From assembly GCF_000973725.1 (NCBI RefSeq), contig NZ_CP009621.1, forward strand, positions 3,190,001 through 3,254,000: a stretch of DNA of 64,000 bases, given 5' to 3'. This document shows positions 9,100 to 19,287 of this stretch, piece by piece. A program made the translations under genes and the position numbers. The notes beneath the pieces are model-generated. The model saw only the letters and a list, made by a program, of their open reading frames with translations, ran no database searches and was not told the origin of the DNA. The stretch's first letter is position 1; each line of letters opens with the position of its first letter. The DNA comes from Pontibacter korlensis. GTDB lineage: Bacteria > Bacteroidota > Bacteroidia > Cytophagales > Hymenobacteraceae.

Positions 9100-10563
9100 T
9101 TACCGTGCTACCATGGCCGGGGCGGAGGAAAAGATGTTCTGTATGATATCAACTAGGGCAGTAGGGTAAACACCTACTATAACGAGCAGCAGTGCCAGCA
9201 CTGCCAAGGTGCCAACACTGGCAAGGTAAATGGAAGGGCGCAATCGTTTTCTTGGCTCGACTTCCGTAACGTCTGGTTGCTGAAACATCACGGCAATCAC
9301 TTTGATGTAATAATATAAGCCGATGACACTGTTTAGCACCAGCATCGCCACAAGCAGCCAAAGCTGTGTGTTTACACCTGCAGCTAAAAGGTAGAACTTG
9401 CCTACAAAGCCAGCGGTAAGCGGAATACCAGCTAGTGAAAGCAGCATCGCAGTGAAGACGGTGGCAGTCCAGGGGCGCCGCCATAGCAGGCCTTGGTAAT
9501 CTTCCAGTAGTTCGGCGTCCCGTTCCTTATCCGACAGCATGGCTACCACACCAAAAGCACCCACGGTGGTAATGAAGTAGGCGACCAGGTAAAAGGATAC
9601 CGCTTCCACGCCCATCTGATTACCAGCCAGAAAAGCCACAAGTAAATAACCCAAGTGCGAGATAGAGGAGTAAGCCAGAATACGCTTCACATTTGTCTGC
9701 AGCAGTGCCAGCAGGTTACCGGCAATCATGGAGGCAACCGCCACAATGGTGAAAATTGTAATGAGCGTAGGATAACGGAAGCCATCCACTTCCATAAAAA
9801 AGCGAAGCAAGAGGCCGATAACCCCACCTTTAGATACTGTGGCAATAAAAGCCGTAACCGGGGCAGGAGCACCCTCATACACGTCGGGCGTCCACATATG
9901 GAAAGGTACTACGCTCAGCTTAAAGCCAATGCCGATAATCATCATGCCGAAGCCGGTTAGCAGCAAGAGTGGAAGCTCCTGTAGCCCAGCCATGGCTGTG
10001 GCTATGCCGGCAAAGGTCATGGTGCCAGTGCTAAAGTATACCAGCGCCATCCCGAAGAGCAGGAAGGCAGAAGAAAAGGCGGCAAGTATAAGGTATTTGA
10101 TGCCAGCTTCATCGGAGCGTTCACGGGCACGCAGATAAGAAATAAGTGCATACAAGGAGACACTCAGTGCCTCCAGCCCCAGAAAAAGCGAGGCAAAGTG
10201 CGTGCTGATTACCATAGTGCAGGCACCTAAGGTAGAGAGCAGCAGTAGAATATAATATTCCTCTTTCTGTTCTTCCCGCTGCTCAAAGTAGGCGTAGGAG
10301 AGCATACTTATTAGCAGTGCCGTTGCCAGAATCAAACCAATATAGAATATCCCAAATCCGTCTATCACGAATAAAGGAGCAATAGGATACGATGTGACAC
10401 CTCGTAGTTCAAAAAGGGACAGGAAAGCAGCCGCAAAAGACACAGCCGTAATAACATAAATAATCTTATGGTTCCGCCATGCCGCCACCACCAGCATGTT
10501 GATGAGTGCAGCTACCGTAAGTATAATCAGCGGCATCAGGTGCAGGAAGTCTGTTTGGCTCAT
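9100..10563 (-). CDS. nuoN: NADH-quinone oxidoreductase subunit N
   Basis: Membrane proton-pumping subunit of complex I, 487 residues and about 14 hydrophobic segments, of the antiporter-like family. Diagnostic stretches are GLEALSVSLYALISYLR (key Glu in TM5) and FKLSVVPFHMWTPDVYEGAP (key Lys in TM7 and the HMWTPDVYEG signature of NuoN). It is the last gene of the operon. A 130-bp gap with REP-like palindromes separates it from nuoM, whereas most other nuo genes here touch or overlap. Confidence 0.97.
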   Translation of the reverse strand: MSQTDFLHLMPLIILTVAALINMLVVAAWRNHKIIYVITAVSFAAAFLSLFELRGVTSYPIAPLFVIDGFGIFYIGLILATALLISMLSYAYFEQREEQKEEYYILLLLSTLGACTMVISTHFASLFLGLEALSVSLYALISYLRARERSDEAGIKYLILAAFSSAFLLFGMALVYFSTGTMTFAGIATAMAGLQELPLLLLTGFGMMIIGIGFKLSVVPFHMWTPDVYEGAPAPVTAFIATVSKGGVIGLLLRFFMEVDGFRYPTLITIFTIVAVASMIAGNLLALLQTNVKRILAYSSISHLGYLLVAFLAGNQMGVEAVSFYLVAYFITTVGAFGVVAMLSDKERDAELLEDYQGLLWRRPWTATVFTAMLLSLAGIPLTAGFVGKFYLLAAGVNTQLWLLVAMLVLNSVIGLYYYIKVIAVMFQQPDVTEVEPRKRLRPSIYLASVGTLAVLALLLVIVGVYPTALVDIIQNIFSSAPAMVAR

Positions 10564-10620
10564 GGTGTTTATGATTTGGGGATTTGAGTATCTGGTAATT
10601 TGTAAATGCTAATCATTATT

Positions 10621-10692
10621 GCTGGCGCGAGCTTATAGCTCGTGTCAATTTTCAGCGTTTGCGGTACGAGCTGCAAACTCGCACCAGCGCAC
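10621..10692. repeat. Paired REP-like imperfect hairpins between nuoM and nuoN
   Basis: Two imperfect hairpins stand side by side. The first is GCGAGCT-TAT-AGCTCGT at 10627-10643. The second pairs GGTACGAG (10663-10670) with CTCGCACC (10678-10685). The outer ends GCTGGCGCGAG (10621-10631) and CTCGCACCAGC (10678-10688) are complementary with one mismatch. The same GCTGGTGCGAGCT core forms the perfect hairpin at 15573-15605, so this is a repeated family. Confidence 0.65.
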
Positions 10693-10693
10693 G

Positions 10694-12247
10694 TTACCTT
10701 TTCTTCATTTTCTCAATCCTCAGCTCCGGTTTTGAGACTGCCTCCACCACCGCCACTTTCTTCTTCACCTCAGGCTCCTGGTATGCCTGCAGTTGCTGAT
10801 TTATACTTGGCTGTGCGGTGTCCAGCACTGGTTGTGGGTAAAGGCCTAACCAAAGTATAAGCACGACCATCGGCACTGCAATCAGCATTTCACGGGCAGT
10901 AAGGTCGGGGAGCGGGTGATCGGTGGGGGCAGGCTCGTAGAATACTTTCTGCATGATGCGCAGCGAGTAGGCCGTGGCCAGTACGAGACCGATAGTTGCG
11001 ATAACTGTGAGCCAGTTGTTCGCCTGCCAAGAGCCTACCAGGGTCAGGAATTCAGCGATGAAGTTGCCCAGCCCGGGCAAGCCCAGCGAAGCCATGACAA
11101 AGATGAGCGCGATCACTCCCATCTTTGGTGCTTTGGCCCAGAAGCCACCCATTTGCCCAATGTCGCGGGTGTGCAGGCGCTCGTACAGGAAGCCCGCAAT
11201 GATGAACAAGGCACCGGTGCTGAGGCCATGGGCGATCATCTGCATCACTACGCCCTGCAGCGCCCACTCGTTAAAGGCAAACACACCCAGTATCACAAAG
11301 CCCATGTGGCTCACCGAAGTATAGGCCACCAGCCGTTTCAGGTCGGTTTGGGAGTAGGCGAGTATGGCTCCGTAAATGATGCCGATCACACCCAGCAGCA
11401 TGGCCCAGGGTGCAAACTCTACTGTTGCCGTCGGAAATAAGGGCAGCACGAAACGAAGCAAGCCGTAGGCTCCGGTTTTCAGTAGCAGACCAGCTAGTAT
11501 AACACTGCCTGCAGTGGGTGCCTCAGAGTGCGCATCGGGTAGCCAGGAGTGGAAAGGCACCACCGGCAGCTTCACAAGGAAGGCAGCCAGAAAGCCGAAC
11601 ATCAGCAATCGTGCTGCGCCCGGAGCCAATGTTGTGTCCAGCAGCTCGAAGTAATTAAAAGTATAAGTGCCAGTCTGGGAGCCATGTATGAAGTATAAAC
11701 CAAGTATGGAAAGCAGCATCAGCAGCCCACTGGCCTGCGTGAAAATAAAGAACTTGTAGGCGGCATAGTTGCGGTTTGTATGTCCCCAGACCCCTATCAG
11801 GAAGTACATCGGGATGAGCATCACCTCCCAGAAAAAGTAGAACAGGAACAAATCCATGGTGAGGAAGACACCTGTGATACCCGCCAGCACCCACAGCAGG
11901 TTAAAATGGAAGAAGCCGGATTTAGTTTGAATCTCCCGCCAGGAAATAAGTACGGCCAGTATGCCAATAAAGAAGGTAAGCAGCAGCATGAGCAGGCTCA
12001 GTCCGTCGAGGGCAAGTATAAAATTCACGCCCCACTGCGGAATCCAAGGAATCTCCAGCTGCATGAGCCATGGCGAAGCTCCTAAAGTGGCAGTAGGTGT
12101 ATCAAGCCATAAGTAGATGGCAAGTATAAAATCGGTCAGTACAGCAAAGAGGGCGATCCAGCGGGGCAGCACGGGGTGCCACTTTTTGGAAAGCCACGCC
12201 AGCAGTCCGCCAGCCATCAGTATCACGATCATCCAGACGAGTATCAT
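10694..12247 (-). CDS. nuoM: NADH-quinone oxidoreductase subunit M
   Basis: Antiporter-like proton-pumping subunit of complex I, 517 residues. The signature FFWEVMLIPMYFLIGVWG holds the essential TM5 Glu, and VPFHSWLPDAHSEAPTAGS is the classic NuoM/NuoL loop, followed by LLKTGAYGLLRF. The C-terminal tail (about residues 480-517) is unusually charged and rich in Glu, Lys and Val, and ends RIEKMKKR. The start overlaps the stop of nuoL by 4 bp, indicating translational coupling. Confidence 0.97.
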   Translation of the reverse strand: MILVWMIVILMAGGLLAWLSKKWHPVLPRWIALFAVLTDFILAIYLWLDTPTATLGASPWLMQLEIPWIPQWGVNFILALDGLSLLMLLLTFFIGILAVLISWREIQTKSGFFHFNLLWVLAGITGVFLTMDLFLFYFFWEVMLIPMYFLIGVWGHTNRNYAAYKFFIFTQASGLLMLLSILGLYFIHGSQTGTYTFNYFELLDTTLAPGAARLLMFGFLAAFLVKLPVVPFHSWLPDAHSEAPTAGSVILAGLLLKTGAYGLLRFVLPLFPTATVEFAPWAMLLGVIGIIYGAILAYSQTDLKRLVAYTSVSHMGFVILGVFAFNEWALQGVVMQMIAHGLSTGALFIIAGFLYERLHTRDIGQMGGFWAKAPKMGVIALIFVMASLGLPGLGNFIAEFLTLVGSWQANNWLTVIATIGLVLATAYSLRIMQKVFYEPAPTDHPLPDLTAREMLIAVPMVVLILWLGLYPQPVLDTAQPSINQQLQAYQEPEVKKKVAVVEAVSKPELRIEKMKKR

Positions 12248-14130
12248 AGCAGTAGACTTATGGTGAGAATCATGATAGCACCGACCACAATACCAGCCAC
12301 GTAGTTGCGCAGCACGCCGCTCTGGGTTTGCGAGAACATCACATGGAAGCCCTCGGCCACGCGGGTTAGGCCGGTGTAAAAGCTGTCGATGATGTCGCGC
12401 TTGTTGAGGTTGGCCAGAAACACGTAGGGCCGCACGAACAGCTTGTCGTAGAGGGCATCAAAACCCCAGCCCGAGAACCAGAAACGATGCAGTTTCATAG
12501 CAAAGCTGGAGCTGTTCAGGTTTTGTAGCAGCGCCGGACTCTTCTGGTAAAACAGGTAGGCTACAAAGACACCACCCAACGACACCGCCGCTGCCAATAC
12601 CTGGAACAGCCACTCGTTTGCCGCCATCAGCTCATTTGCCATAATTTCGGGTAACACTGGAGCCATAAGGCCTGAGAACAAGGCTATATGAGCGAAATTG
12701 TGCGGCAGCTCTATAAATCCGCCTACCAAAGAAAGTATGGCCAGTATGACTAAAGGTATGGTGATGACCTTCCCTGGTGGGTGCGCTAGGTGTGTTTTAG
12801 CTTCGCCGTAAAAGATCATGAACACCATCCGGAAAGTGTAAATCGAGGTAATAAAAGCGCCTATTAGCCCAGCTAAATACAACCAGATGCTGCCTTGCGG
12901 ACCAGCCAGGGTATACCATAGAATTTGGTCTTTACTGTAGAAACCAGAAGTGATAACCGGCAGCGCCGCCAACGAAGCCGCTCCGATCAGGAAGGTCCAG
13001 AATACGACCGGCATATTTTTGCGAAGACCGCCCATCCGGCGCATGTCCTGCTCGTGGTGCAGGGCCAGTATGATAGCCCCGGCACAAAGGAATAGCAGCG
13101 CTTTAAAGAAGGCGTGGATCATAAAGTGGAAAATACCCGCTGACCAGGCACCCACACCCAATGCCAAAAACATATAGCCGATCTGGCTGATAGTAGAGTA
13201 GGCCAATACGCGCTTGAGGTCGTATTGTGTGAGGGCGGAGAAGCCAGCCAGCAATAAGGTTACTGCACCTACCACCGCCACTGCCATCTGAGCCACCGGT
13301 GCCAGGTCAAAGATCACGTACATACGGGCAATAAGGTAAACACCAGCGGTTACCATGGTAGCAGCATGTATAAGTGCCGAAACTGGTGTCGGGCCCGCCA
13401 TCGCATCGGGTAACCAGGTCTGCAGCGGCAGCTGGCCCGATTTACCTACCGCACCGCCCAAGAGCAGCAGCCCCACCAGTACCGCCGTCTGAGCCCCGAC
13501 GCTCCATACTTCAGGAGCCTCGGTCAGTATAGCCTGTATGTTTAGCGTGCCAAATGTCTGGAAAAGTATGAAAAGCCCAATAGCCATAGCTGTATCACCC
13601 ACACGGGTAATGAGGAAAGCTTTGCGGGCTGCGTAACCGTTAGCGGGCTCTTTGTACCAGAAGCCAATAAGCAGGTAAGAGCACAGGCCTACACCTTCCC
13701 AACCCAGGTACAGTAGCAGCAGGTTATCAGCCATCACCAGCATCAGCATAGAGCCCACAAACAGGTTCATGCAGGCAAAGAAGCGGGGGAAATCCGCATC
13801 CTCGGCCATATAGGCGGTGGCGTAGAGGTGAATCAGAAATCCCACAAACGTGATGACGAAAATAAATACAATCGAGAGCGCATCCAGATGAAAGGCAATG
13901 GACGGGTTAAAACCTGCTACACTAAACCACTGCCATACTTCCTGGTGGTAAAAGGCAGGCTTTTCAGATAAGAACTGCAAGCCCAGCAGTATGGTAATGA
14001 GTGCCGAGATACCTACACTGCCTACTCCAAGTATAGCCACAAGCCTGCGCGATAAGCGGGTGTCGAAATGAATGAGCAGGAGCGATCCCAGAAAAGGCAG
14101 GGCAGGTATGAGCCAGATGAAGTTTTCCAT
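12244..14130 (-). CDS. nuoL: NADH-quinone oxidoreductase subunit L
   Basis: Largest antiporter-like membrane subunit of complex I, 628 residues. Signatures are YLGWEGVGLCSYLLIGFW (TM5 Glu), LPLQTWLPDAMAGPTPVSA and LIHAATMVTAGVYL. The long lateral amphipathic helix and anchor helix are expected at the C-terminus, where hydrophobic segments continue to the end. It sits 4 bp after nuoK and overlaps nuoM, within the canonical K-L-M-N order. Confidence 0.97.
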   Translation of the reverse strand: MENFIWLIPALPFLGSLLLIHFDTRLSRRLVAILGVGSVGISALITILLGLQFLSEKPAFYHQEVWQWFSVAGFNPSIAFHLDALSIVFIFVITFVGFLIHLYATAYMAEDADFPRFFACMNLFVGSMLMLVMADNLLLLYLGWEGVGLCSYLLIGFWYKEPANGYAARKAFLITRVGDTAMAIGLFILFQTFGTLNIQAILTEAPEVWSVGAQTAVLVGLLLLGGAVGKSGQLPLQTWLPDAMAGPTPVSALIHAATMVTAGVYLIARMYVIFDLAPVAQMAVAVVGAVTLLLAGFSALTQYDLKRVLAYSTISQIGYMFLALGVGAWSAGIFHFMIHAFFKALLFLCAGAIILALHHEQDMRRMGGLRKNMPVVFWTFLIGAASLAALPVITSGFYSKDQILWYTLAGPQGSIWLYLAGLIGAFITSIYTFRMVFMIFYGEAKTHLAHPPGKVITIPLVILAILSLVGGFIELPHNFAHIALFSGLMAPVLPEIMANELMAANEWLFQVLAAAVSLGGVFVAYLFYQKSPALLQNLNSSSFAMKLHRFWFSGWGFDALYDKLFVRPYVFLANLNKRDIIDSFYTGLTRVAEGFHVMFSQTQSGVLRNYVAGIVVGAIMILTISLLL

Positions 14131-14134
14131 AGTC

Positions 14135-14443
14135 TTATCCTTTCATAAAGTTGGCAGCATCGCTGTCGAGGGTTTTAAGTTGATGATAGATCTGCAGGAT
14201 CAGCGCCAGCCCCACCGATACTTCTGCAGCAGCCATGGTCAGTATAAAAATGAACATCACCTGCCCGTCGGGCTGCACCCATTTAGAGCCAGCCACGATA
14301 AAAGCAAGCCCTGCGGCGTTGAGCATGATCTCCACCGAAATCAGCATAAAGATGACATTGCGGCGAATGAGGACGCTGATCAGGCCCAACATAAAAAGAA
14401 CACCTGCCAGCAACAGGGCAGCTTCCATGATTGATGTGTTCAT
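14135..14443 (-). CDS. nuoK: NADH-quinone oxidoreductase subunit K
   Basis: Small membrane subunit of complex I. The real start is the ATG at 14443, giving 102 residues beginning MNTSIMEAALLL. A longer open frame extends upstream inside nuoJ but is out of keeping with the family length of about 100. The motif FMLISVEIMLNAAGLAF carries the conserved membrane Glu, and TMAAAEVSVGLALIL carries the second. The ATG overlaps the nuoJ stop as ATGA. Confidence 0.96.
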   Translation of the reverse strand: MNTSIMEAALLLAGVLFMLGLISVLIRRNVIFMLISVEIMLNAAGLAFIVAGSKWVQPDGQVMFIFILTMAAAEVSVGLALILQIYHQLKTLDSDAANFMKG

Positions 14444-14976
14444 GCGGCTGCGCTCCTTTCCTGTAAAAACCGGTGAATAACTTTTTTCTTCTGCCTGCCC
14501 AGGTGGTAAGCACCTACAATGCCTGCGGTAAGTAAAATGCCGCAGAGCTGCACGCCCAGTATATAGGGACCGAACAAGGACAAGCCCACCAGCCTGGCAT
14601 CCACGTCGGCCACTGCCTGAGTTTGCGGAGGTGTACCGGCCGCTACAATGTAGATCAGCTCTGCCAACAGTACTGCCGATAGTATGGCCGGGCCAACCCA
14701 GATTGAAGGCTTGAGCCATTCTTTCTCGCGCTGCACATCTTCCTGCGTCAGGTTAAGCATCATGATCACGAAGATGATGAGCACCACAATGGCCCCGGCG
14801 TAAATAATCACTTCCAACGCCGCCATAAAGGGAGCACCCAAGGTGAAAAACACCACCGCCACCGCTAGGAAAGACACCACCAGGTAGAGCAAAGCGTGGA
14901 TTATGTTGTAGCGAGTGATCACCATAATAGTGGAGAGTACGGCGACGGCTGCTGCTATATAAAATGTCAGTTCCAT
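14440..14976 (-). CDS. nuoJ: NADH-quinone oxidoreductase subunit J
   Basis: Membrane subunit of complex I, 178 residues and five predicted helices. Family features are HALLYLVVSFLAVAVVFFTLGAPF and EVIIYAGAIVVLIIFVIMML, which contain the broken TM3 pi-bulge region and the conserved Tyr and Gly. It is followed directly by nuoK (ATGA overlap) and preceded by nuoI with a 5-bp gap. Confidence 0.96.
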   Translation of the reverse strand: MELTFYIAAAVAVLSTIMVITRYNIIHALLYLVVSFLAVAVVFFTLGAPFMAALEVIIYAGAIVVLIIFVIMMLNLTQEDVQREKEWLKPSIWVGPAILSAVLLAELIYIVAAGTPPQTQAVADVDARLVGLSLFGPYILGVQLCGILLTAGIVGAYHLGRQKKKVIHRFLQERSAAA

Positions 14977-14981
14977 AGGCC

Positions 14982-15497
14982 TTAAGGGATTAAGCTTTTG
15001 ATGTCTACAGGAGGCAACTCGTTTTCTGATTCGCCCTTGTCTTTTCCGCCGATGGCCATGCCCGCTACTTTGTAGTAGTTGTAGCCATGGTACTTGCCCT
15101 GGCCGTTGATGAGCAGGTCCTTTTTCTCATACACCAGGTTTTGCCGGTTATACTCGCCCATCTCAAAGTCTGGGATGAGCTGAATGGCGTAGGTCGGACA
15201 GGCTTCCTCGCAGTAGCCGCAGAAGATGCAGCGCGAAAAATTGATGCGGAAAAAATCGGGATAGCGGCGGCCGGCTTCGTCTTCGGAAGGCTGCAGAGCA
15301 ATGCAGTCTACCGGGCAGGCGGCGGCACAGAGGTTGCAGGCTACGCAGCGCTCGCCGCCGTCCGGGTCGCGCGTGAGTACAATGCGGCCCCGCCAACGGG
15401 TCGGAAGTATAGGTTTCTGCTCCGGGTAAAGTATGGTCTCCCGCTTATGAAAAGCATGCAGAAACGTGAGCCACATACTGCGCAACAAACTAAACAT
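14982..15497 (-). CDS. nuoI: NADH-quinone oxidoreductase subunit I (two 4Fe-4S clusters)
   Basis: Ferredoxin-like peripheral-arm subunit that carries clusters N6a and N6b. Two motifs are intact: [12 protein letters not shown] and [13 protein letters not shown] choose the ATG at 15497 (MFSLLRSMW, 171 residues) because a strong Shine-Dalgarno sequence, AAAGGAG, lies just upstream; an in-frame ATG at 15530 would add 11 residues and lacks such a site. A 128-bp gap containing a perfect palindrome separates it from nuoH. Confidence 0.96.
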   Translation of the reverse strand: MFSLLRSMWLTFLHAFHKRETILYPEQKPILPTRWRGRIVLTRDPDGGERCVACNLCAAACPVDCIALQPSEDEAGRRYPDFFRINFSRCIFCGYCEEACPTYAIQLIPDFEMGEYNRQNLVYEKKDLLINGQGKYHGYNYYKVAGMAIGGKDKGESENELPPVDIKSLIP

Positions 15498-15572
15498 AGC
15501 TGCTCCTTTCGTTTTATAGTTTACAGACACTCACAGGTCTGAAAGACACTGTGAGGTCGGGTATTTTATTTT

Positions 15573-15605
15573 GTGCTGGTGCGAGCTACAAGCTCGCACC
15601 AGCAC
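15573..15605. repeat. Perfect REP-like palindrome between nuoH and nuoI
   Basis: GTGCTGGTGCGAGCT (15573-15587), loop ACA, then its exact reverse complement (15591-15605). The stem is 15 bp with a 3-nt loop and lies inside the nuo operon. Neither strand has a T-run after it, so it is not an intrinsic terminator. It shares its core with the imperfect pair at 10621-10692. Confidence 0.8.
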
Positions 15606-15625
15606 TTCTTGCTTTAGTTTTGCAC

Positions 15626-16588
15626 TTACTCATTCAGCCACAGCACCACACCAGCTGTTACCATCAGGTTCAGCAGCGTGAGAGGCAGCAGTACCTTCCA
15701 GCCATACTCCATTAGCTGATCGTACCTTGGCCTTGGCATGGAGGCGCGGAGGAGGATGAAGATCATCAGGAAGAAGAGTGTCTTTAGGATAAACCATACA
15801 ATGGGCGGCAGGAAATCAGGGCCAAGCCAGCCGCCAAAGTATAGTGTCACGATCATGCAAGAGATAAGCGTGATGCCCATATACTCGCCGATAAAGAACA
15901 TGCCGAACTTCATACCAGAATACTCCGAGTGAAAGCCGGCAATCAACTCACTTTCTGCCTCCGGAATATCAAAAGGGAGGCGGTGCGTTTCGGCGATGCC
16001 AGCGATGAAGAAGATCACAAAGCCGACGATCTGTGGGATGAAAAACCACAGTCCCCGCTGCGCCTCCACAATCTCCACCAGGCTGAAAGAGCCTGTCAGC
16101 AGTACCACGCCCATGAGCGAAAGTCCCATGAACACCTCGTAAGAAATCATCTGCGCCGCTCCGCGCATGGCACCCAGCAAGCTATACTTGTTATTCGATG
16201 CCCAGCCACCCAGTATAATACTATAGGCTCCCATAGACGACATAGCCAGGAAGAACAATAAGCCGATGTTCAGGTCAGCCACAATTACTCCCGGTGCGAA
16301 CGGTATTACCACAAAGCTCATCAACACCGTGACTACTACAATGGCTGGGGCCAGCACAAACACAGGCTTATCAGCAAACGGCGGAATCCAGTCCTGTTTG
16401 AAGAACAGCTTTATCGAGTCTGCGGCTACGATCAGAAGGCCGAAGGGGCCGGCACGGTTAGGGCCGTACCGGTCCTGGAACAGGGCCAGCAGGCGTCGCT
16501 CCACCCAGATAAGTGCAGCCGCCACGTTCAGCATGACGAACAGCACGCCGCCGATGATCAGAAAGTAGTTTGGGGTTGCTGTTTCCAT
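15626..16588 (-). CDS. nuoH: NADH-quinone oxidoreductase subunit H
   Basis: Membrane subunit at the quinone-binding junction of complex I, 320 residues and eight helices. The signatures are [27 protein letters not shown] and the Glu-rich loop [26 protein letters not shown] that contacts the quinone cavity (quoted in parts; conserved residues are Glu, Arg and Asp). The start overlaps the end of nuoG by 31 bp. Confidence 0.97.
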   Translation of the reverse strand: METATPNYFLIIGGVLFVMLNVAAALIWVERRLLALFQDRYGPNRAGPFGLLIVAADSIKLFFKQDWIPPFADKPVFVLAPAIVVVTVLMSFVVIPFAPGVIVADLNIGLLFFLAMSSMGAYSIILGGWASNNKYSLLGAMRGAAQMISYEVFMGLSLMGVVLLTGSFSLVEIVEAQRGLWFFIPQIVGFVIFFIAGIAETHRLPFDIPEAESELIAGFHSEYSGMKFGMFFIGEYMGITLISCMIVTLYFGGWLGPDFLPPIVWFILKTLFFLMIFILLRASMPRPRYDQLMEYGWKVLLPLTLLNLMVTAGVVLWLNE

Positions 16589-19287
16589 TTGATGTCTCGG
16601 TTAAGTATGGCCCAGGCAGGTAATTCGGCAAAAGGTACCCCAGGTAAGCCGTTCGGCATTCCGGCTGTGCCGCTCGGTATGGTTTGGCTTAATCTCACTG
16701 GTAACTGGTATATCTGCCCTTCGATAGAGAAGCTCAGCAATTGCCCCTCGTCTAATTTCAGGCGTATGGCATCTGCTGCGTTTATGGCAACATAGGGCTC
16801 CGGAATCCGCTGCATAATGGAAGGCGAATGGTTGCTCATCTCTTCGGATCCGAAAGTATGGTGCAGTGGCAGCATGTACAGGTGTCCCTCTAACGGGAAA
16901 AACTTTTGTGGCACGGCCGTAGAAAACAGCAGGTTACCAGTGGGCTCTATCAAGCGCACGCCCGGGTCTCCACCCTTTAGTTGCCCACCTACTTCTTCTT
17001 GATACTTATTAGTTGCCTGGTTCGAGTTCCAACCCGGTGCCCAGAAAAATGGAATCATAGAAGAAGGCGGTTGGCCGCGATAGCCCTCCATGGTGTAGGA
17101 GAGGGGTGAGTCAGGATCTTCGGCTGGTTTAGGCTCATGTACGGTTACCCTGGCCAGCATAGAGGTGCGACCGCTGAAGCGGTGCGGAGCACGTGGTATG
17201 CGTTGGCCGGCAATACGGAAATCGGTGGGTGGAGCAGTTCTCTGGATTCCCTCCAACTCAGGATACTCTTTAGCTATTGCTTTGATAATGTCATCATAGC
17301 CGTGCCAGCTGCTAATCTCTTCATCACCCATAACAGTGCCGACCTCAGCTAGCCAGTGCCAGCTTTCCTGTATTTCCTCTGGCACCGGGTGCACCTGGAA
17401 AAAGCGCTGTGCCCTCCCTTCGTTGTTTATGAGTATGCCGTCTGCCTCTGAAAAAGGAGCGGCGGGTAGTACAATGTTTGCCTTTTCGGTTGTAAGGTTG
17501 TGCAGGTAGTCCAGCGCAATCACCTGTTTGCAGTTTTTCAGAAACTGATCTATCGTGGCGGTGCTGGCTCTTCGGTAAAGGTCGTTCTCTAGTATAATCA
17601 CCGTATCTGCATAGCCGTTCAAAACAGCCTCAAAAGCCGACTCTAACTTATGGCCGCCAAGCATGGCTAAGCCCATACTGTTGCATTCCGGCACTACCAG
17701 GCTTATACCCACTGGCTTCTCCTTTGCTTTCAAGGCATGTGCGATGTTGGCGGCGGCTTTCAATACGCGCTCACTTCCGGAGGAGGTGCCGGATATGATG
17801 AGTGGGTTTTGAGCTCTCATCAAAGCCTCGGCAATCTGTTGTGCCAGTGCCTGATCATCCTCGCTTATGCCTCGTACCTCCGGAGATTCCTCATTTATCA
17901 CATTAGCCACAGCAAAGCCGAGGCGGGCAATGGCATCTGGTGAGTCGAAGAAAGTATAGGTAGCCAGTTCGTCTAGTTTGGTAGGCGTGTAGTGGGCCAC
18001 AACGAGCGGACCTTTATCTGTTTGCACCAGTCCGCGTACGGCCGCATCCTGCCACAAAGGTATGTTGGCTTTGGATACGTGCTCGAGCATTGGCTGCTGC
18101 CTTACCGACTGTCTTACCGCCAGCGCCAGCATAGGGGCCGTGTTAGTCAGGTCTTCACCCAGTATAAACACAGCGTCTGCCTTTTCTACTTCTCTTAAAG
18201 AAGGAGTTCTTACCGAGCCGTCCCGGAGTATATGCAGGGCCAGGTCCACCAGGTCATGGTCCACATCTGAAACCCCATGGTAGAAATTATCCTCGCCCAC
18301 CAGTTTCTTCAGTACATAGTTTGATTCCAGGGAGGCACGAGGAGACCCGATGCCGATGACGCGTCCGGTTCTGATGGCTGATGTAGCTGCCTCCAGGGCT
18401 GGATATTTTTCTGTAGCCTCAGGTAATTTACTTCGCACCAAAGGCTTTCTGATGCGGCCGGCACTGTTAACAAATTCATAGCCAAAGCGACCACGGTCGC
18501 AGAGGAAGTAGCCATTTATCTCGCCGTTATAGCGGTTGGTAATGTTGCGCAAGGTGCCGTAGCGTTCGCCAGCGATGGTGTTACAGCCGATGCTGCAGTG
18601 GTGGCAAACGGAGGGGGCAGAGGTTAGGTCCCATTTACGGGTATAGTGTTGTTTCAGCGTTTTATCAGTGAACACGCCTGTTGGACATACTTCTGCCAGG
18701 TTGCCGCTGAACTCACTTTCCAGCACGCCGTCTTCGGCACGGCCAAAGTATAAATGGTTGTGGGCGGCAAACACATCCAGGTCTTTGCCACCGGCATAAT
18801 CTTTATAGTAGCGCACACAGCGGTAGCACTGTATGCAGCGGTTCATTTCGTGGTTGAGGAAAGGACCAAGGTATTGGTTGCGGTAAGTTCTCTTTTGAAA
18901 GCTGTATTGCCTGTAGTTGTGGCCCGTCATCACGGTCATGTCCTGCAGGTGGCAGGCGCCGCCCTCGTCGCACACAGCGCAATCGTGAGGGTGGTTGGTC
19001 ATGAGCCAGCCAATGATGTGCGCCCGGAACTCCTTGGCCTCCATGTCCGCAATAGAGATGCGCATACCGTCCCGGACTTGCTCCATACACGACATAAAGA
19101 GCTTGCCCTTCGTATCATTCTCATCTTTGTACACTTTCACGGCGCACTGACGGCAGGCACCAATGGAGCCCATAGCCGGGTGCCAGCAAAAGTAGGGCAG
19201 GTCCTTGCCAAGGGTGAGGCAGGTTTCGAGCAGGTTATTGCCTGCCTGCACGTCGTAGGGTTTGTTATCTATATAGATGGTTGCCAT
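16558..19287 (-). CDS. nuoG: NADH-quinone oxidoreductase subunit G
   Basis: Large iron-sulfur subunit of the peripheral arm, 909 residues. In order: an N-terminal 2Fe-2S domain ([19 protein letters not shown]), the His-ligated N5 cluster ([19 protein letters not shown]), the N4 pair ([11 protein letters not shown] and later CPTGVF), then the molybdopterin-oxidoreductase-like domain. That domain begins with [11 protein letters not shown], which has the Cys pattern of the extra N7-type cluster found in some bacteria. The long C-terminal domain lacks an obvious cofactor site, as expected for NuoG. It overlaps nuoF at its start and nuoH at its end. Confidence 0.96.
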   Translation of the reverse strand: MATIYIDNKPYDVQAGNNLLETCLTLGKDLPYFCWHPAMGSIGACRQCAVKVYKDENDTKGKLFMSCMEQVRDGMRISIADMEAKEFRAHIIGWLMTNHPHDCAVCDEGGACHLQDMTVMTGHNYRQYSFQKRTYRNQYLGPFLNHEMNRCIQCYRCVRYYKDYAGGKDLDVFAAHNHLYFGRAEDGVLESEFSGNLAEVCPTGVFTDKTLKQHYTRKWDLTSAPSVCHHCSIGCNTIAGERYGTLRNITNRYNGEINGYFLCDRGRFGYEFVNSAGRIRKPLVRSKLPEATEKYPALEAATSAIRTGRVIGIGSPRASLESNYVLKKLVGEDNFYHGVSDVDHDLVDLALHILRDGSVRTPSLREVEKADAVFILGEDLTNTAPMLALAVRQSVRQQPMLEHVSKANIPLWQDAAVRGLVQTDKGPLVVAHYTPTKLDELATYTFFDSPDAIARLGFAVANVINEESPEVRGISEDDQALAQQIAEALMRAQNPLIISGTSSGSERVLKAAANIAHALKAKEKPVGISLVVPECNSMGLAMLGGHKLESAFEAVLNGYADTVIILENDLYRRASTATIDQFLKNCKQVIALDYLHNLTTEKANIVLPAAPFSEADGILINNEGRAQRFFQVHPVPEEIQESWHWLAEVGTVMGDEEISSWHGYDDIIKAIAKEYPELEGIQRTAPPTDFRIAGQRIPRAPHRFSGRTSMLARVTVHEPKPAEDPDSPLSYTMEGYRGQPPSSMIPFFWAPGWNSNQATNKYQEEVGGQLKGGDPGVRLIEPTGNLLFSTAVPQKFFPLEGHLYMLPLHHTFGSEEMSNHSPSIMQRIPEPYVAINAADAIRLKLDEGQLLSFSIEGQIYQLPVRLSQTIPSGTAGMPNGLPGVPFAELPAWAILNRDIKWKQQPQTTF

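Noticed and set aside
14444..14719. Longer start for nuoK, making a 194-residue protein
   Set aside because: The extension lies entirely inside nuoJ in another frame, and NuoK proteins are about 100 residues long.
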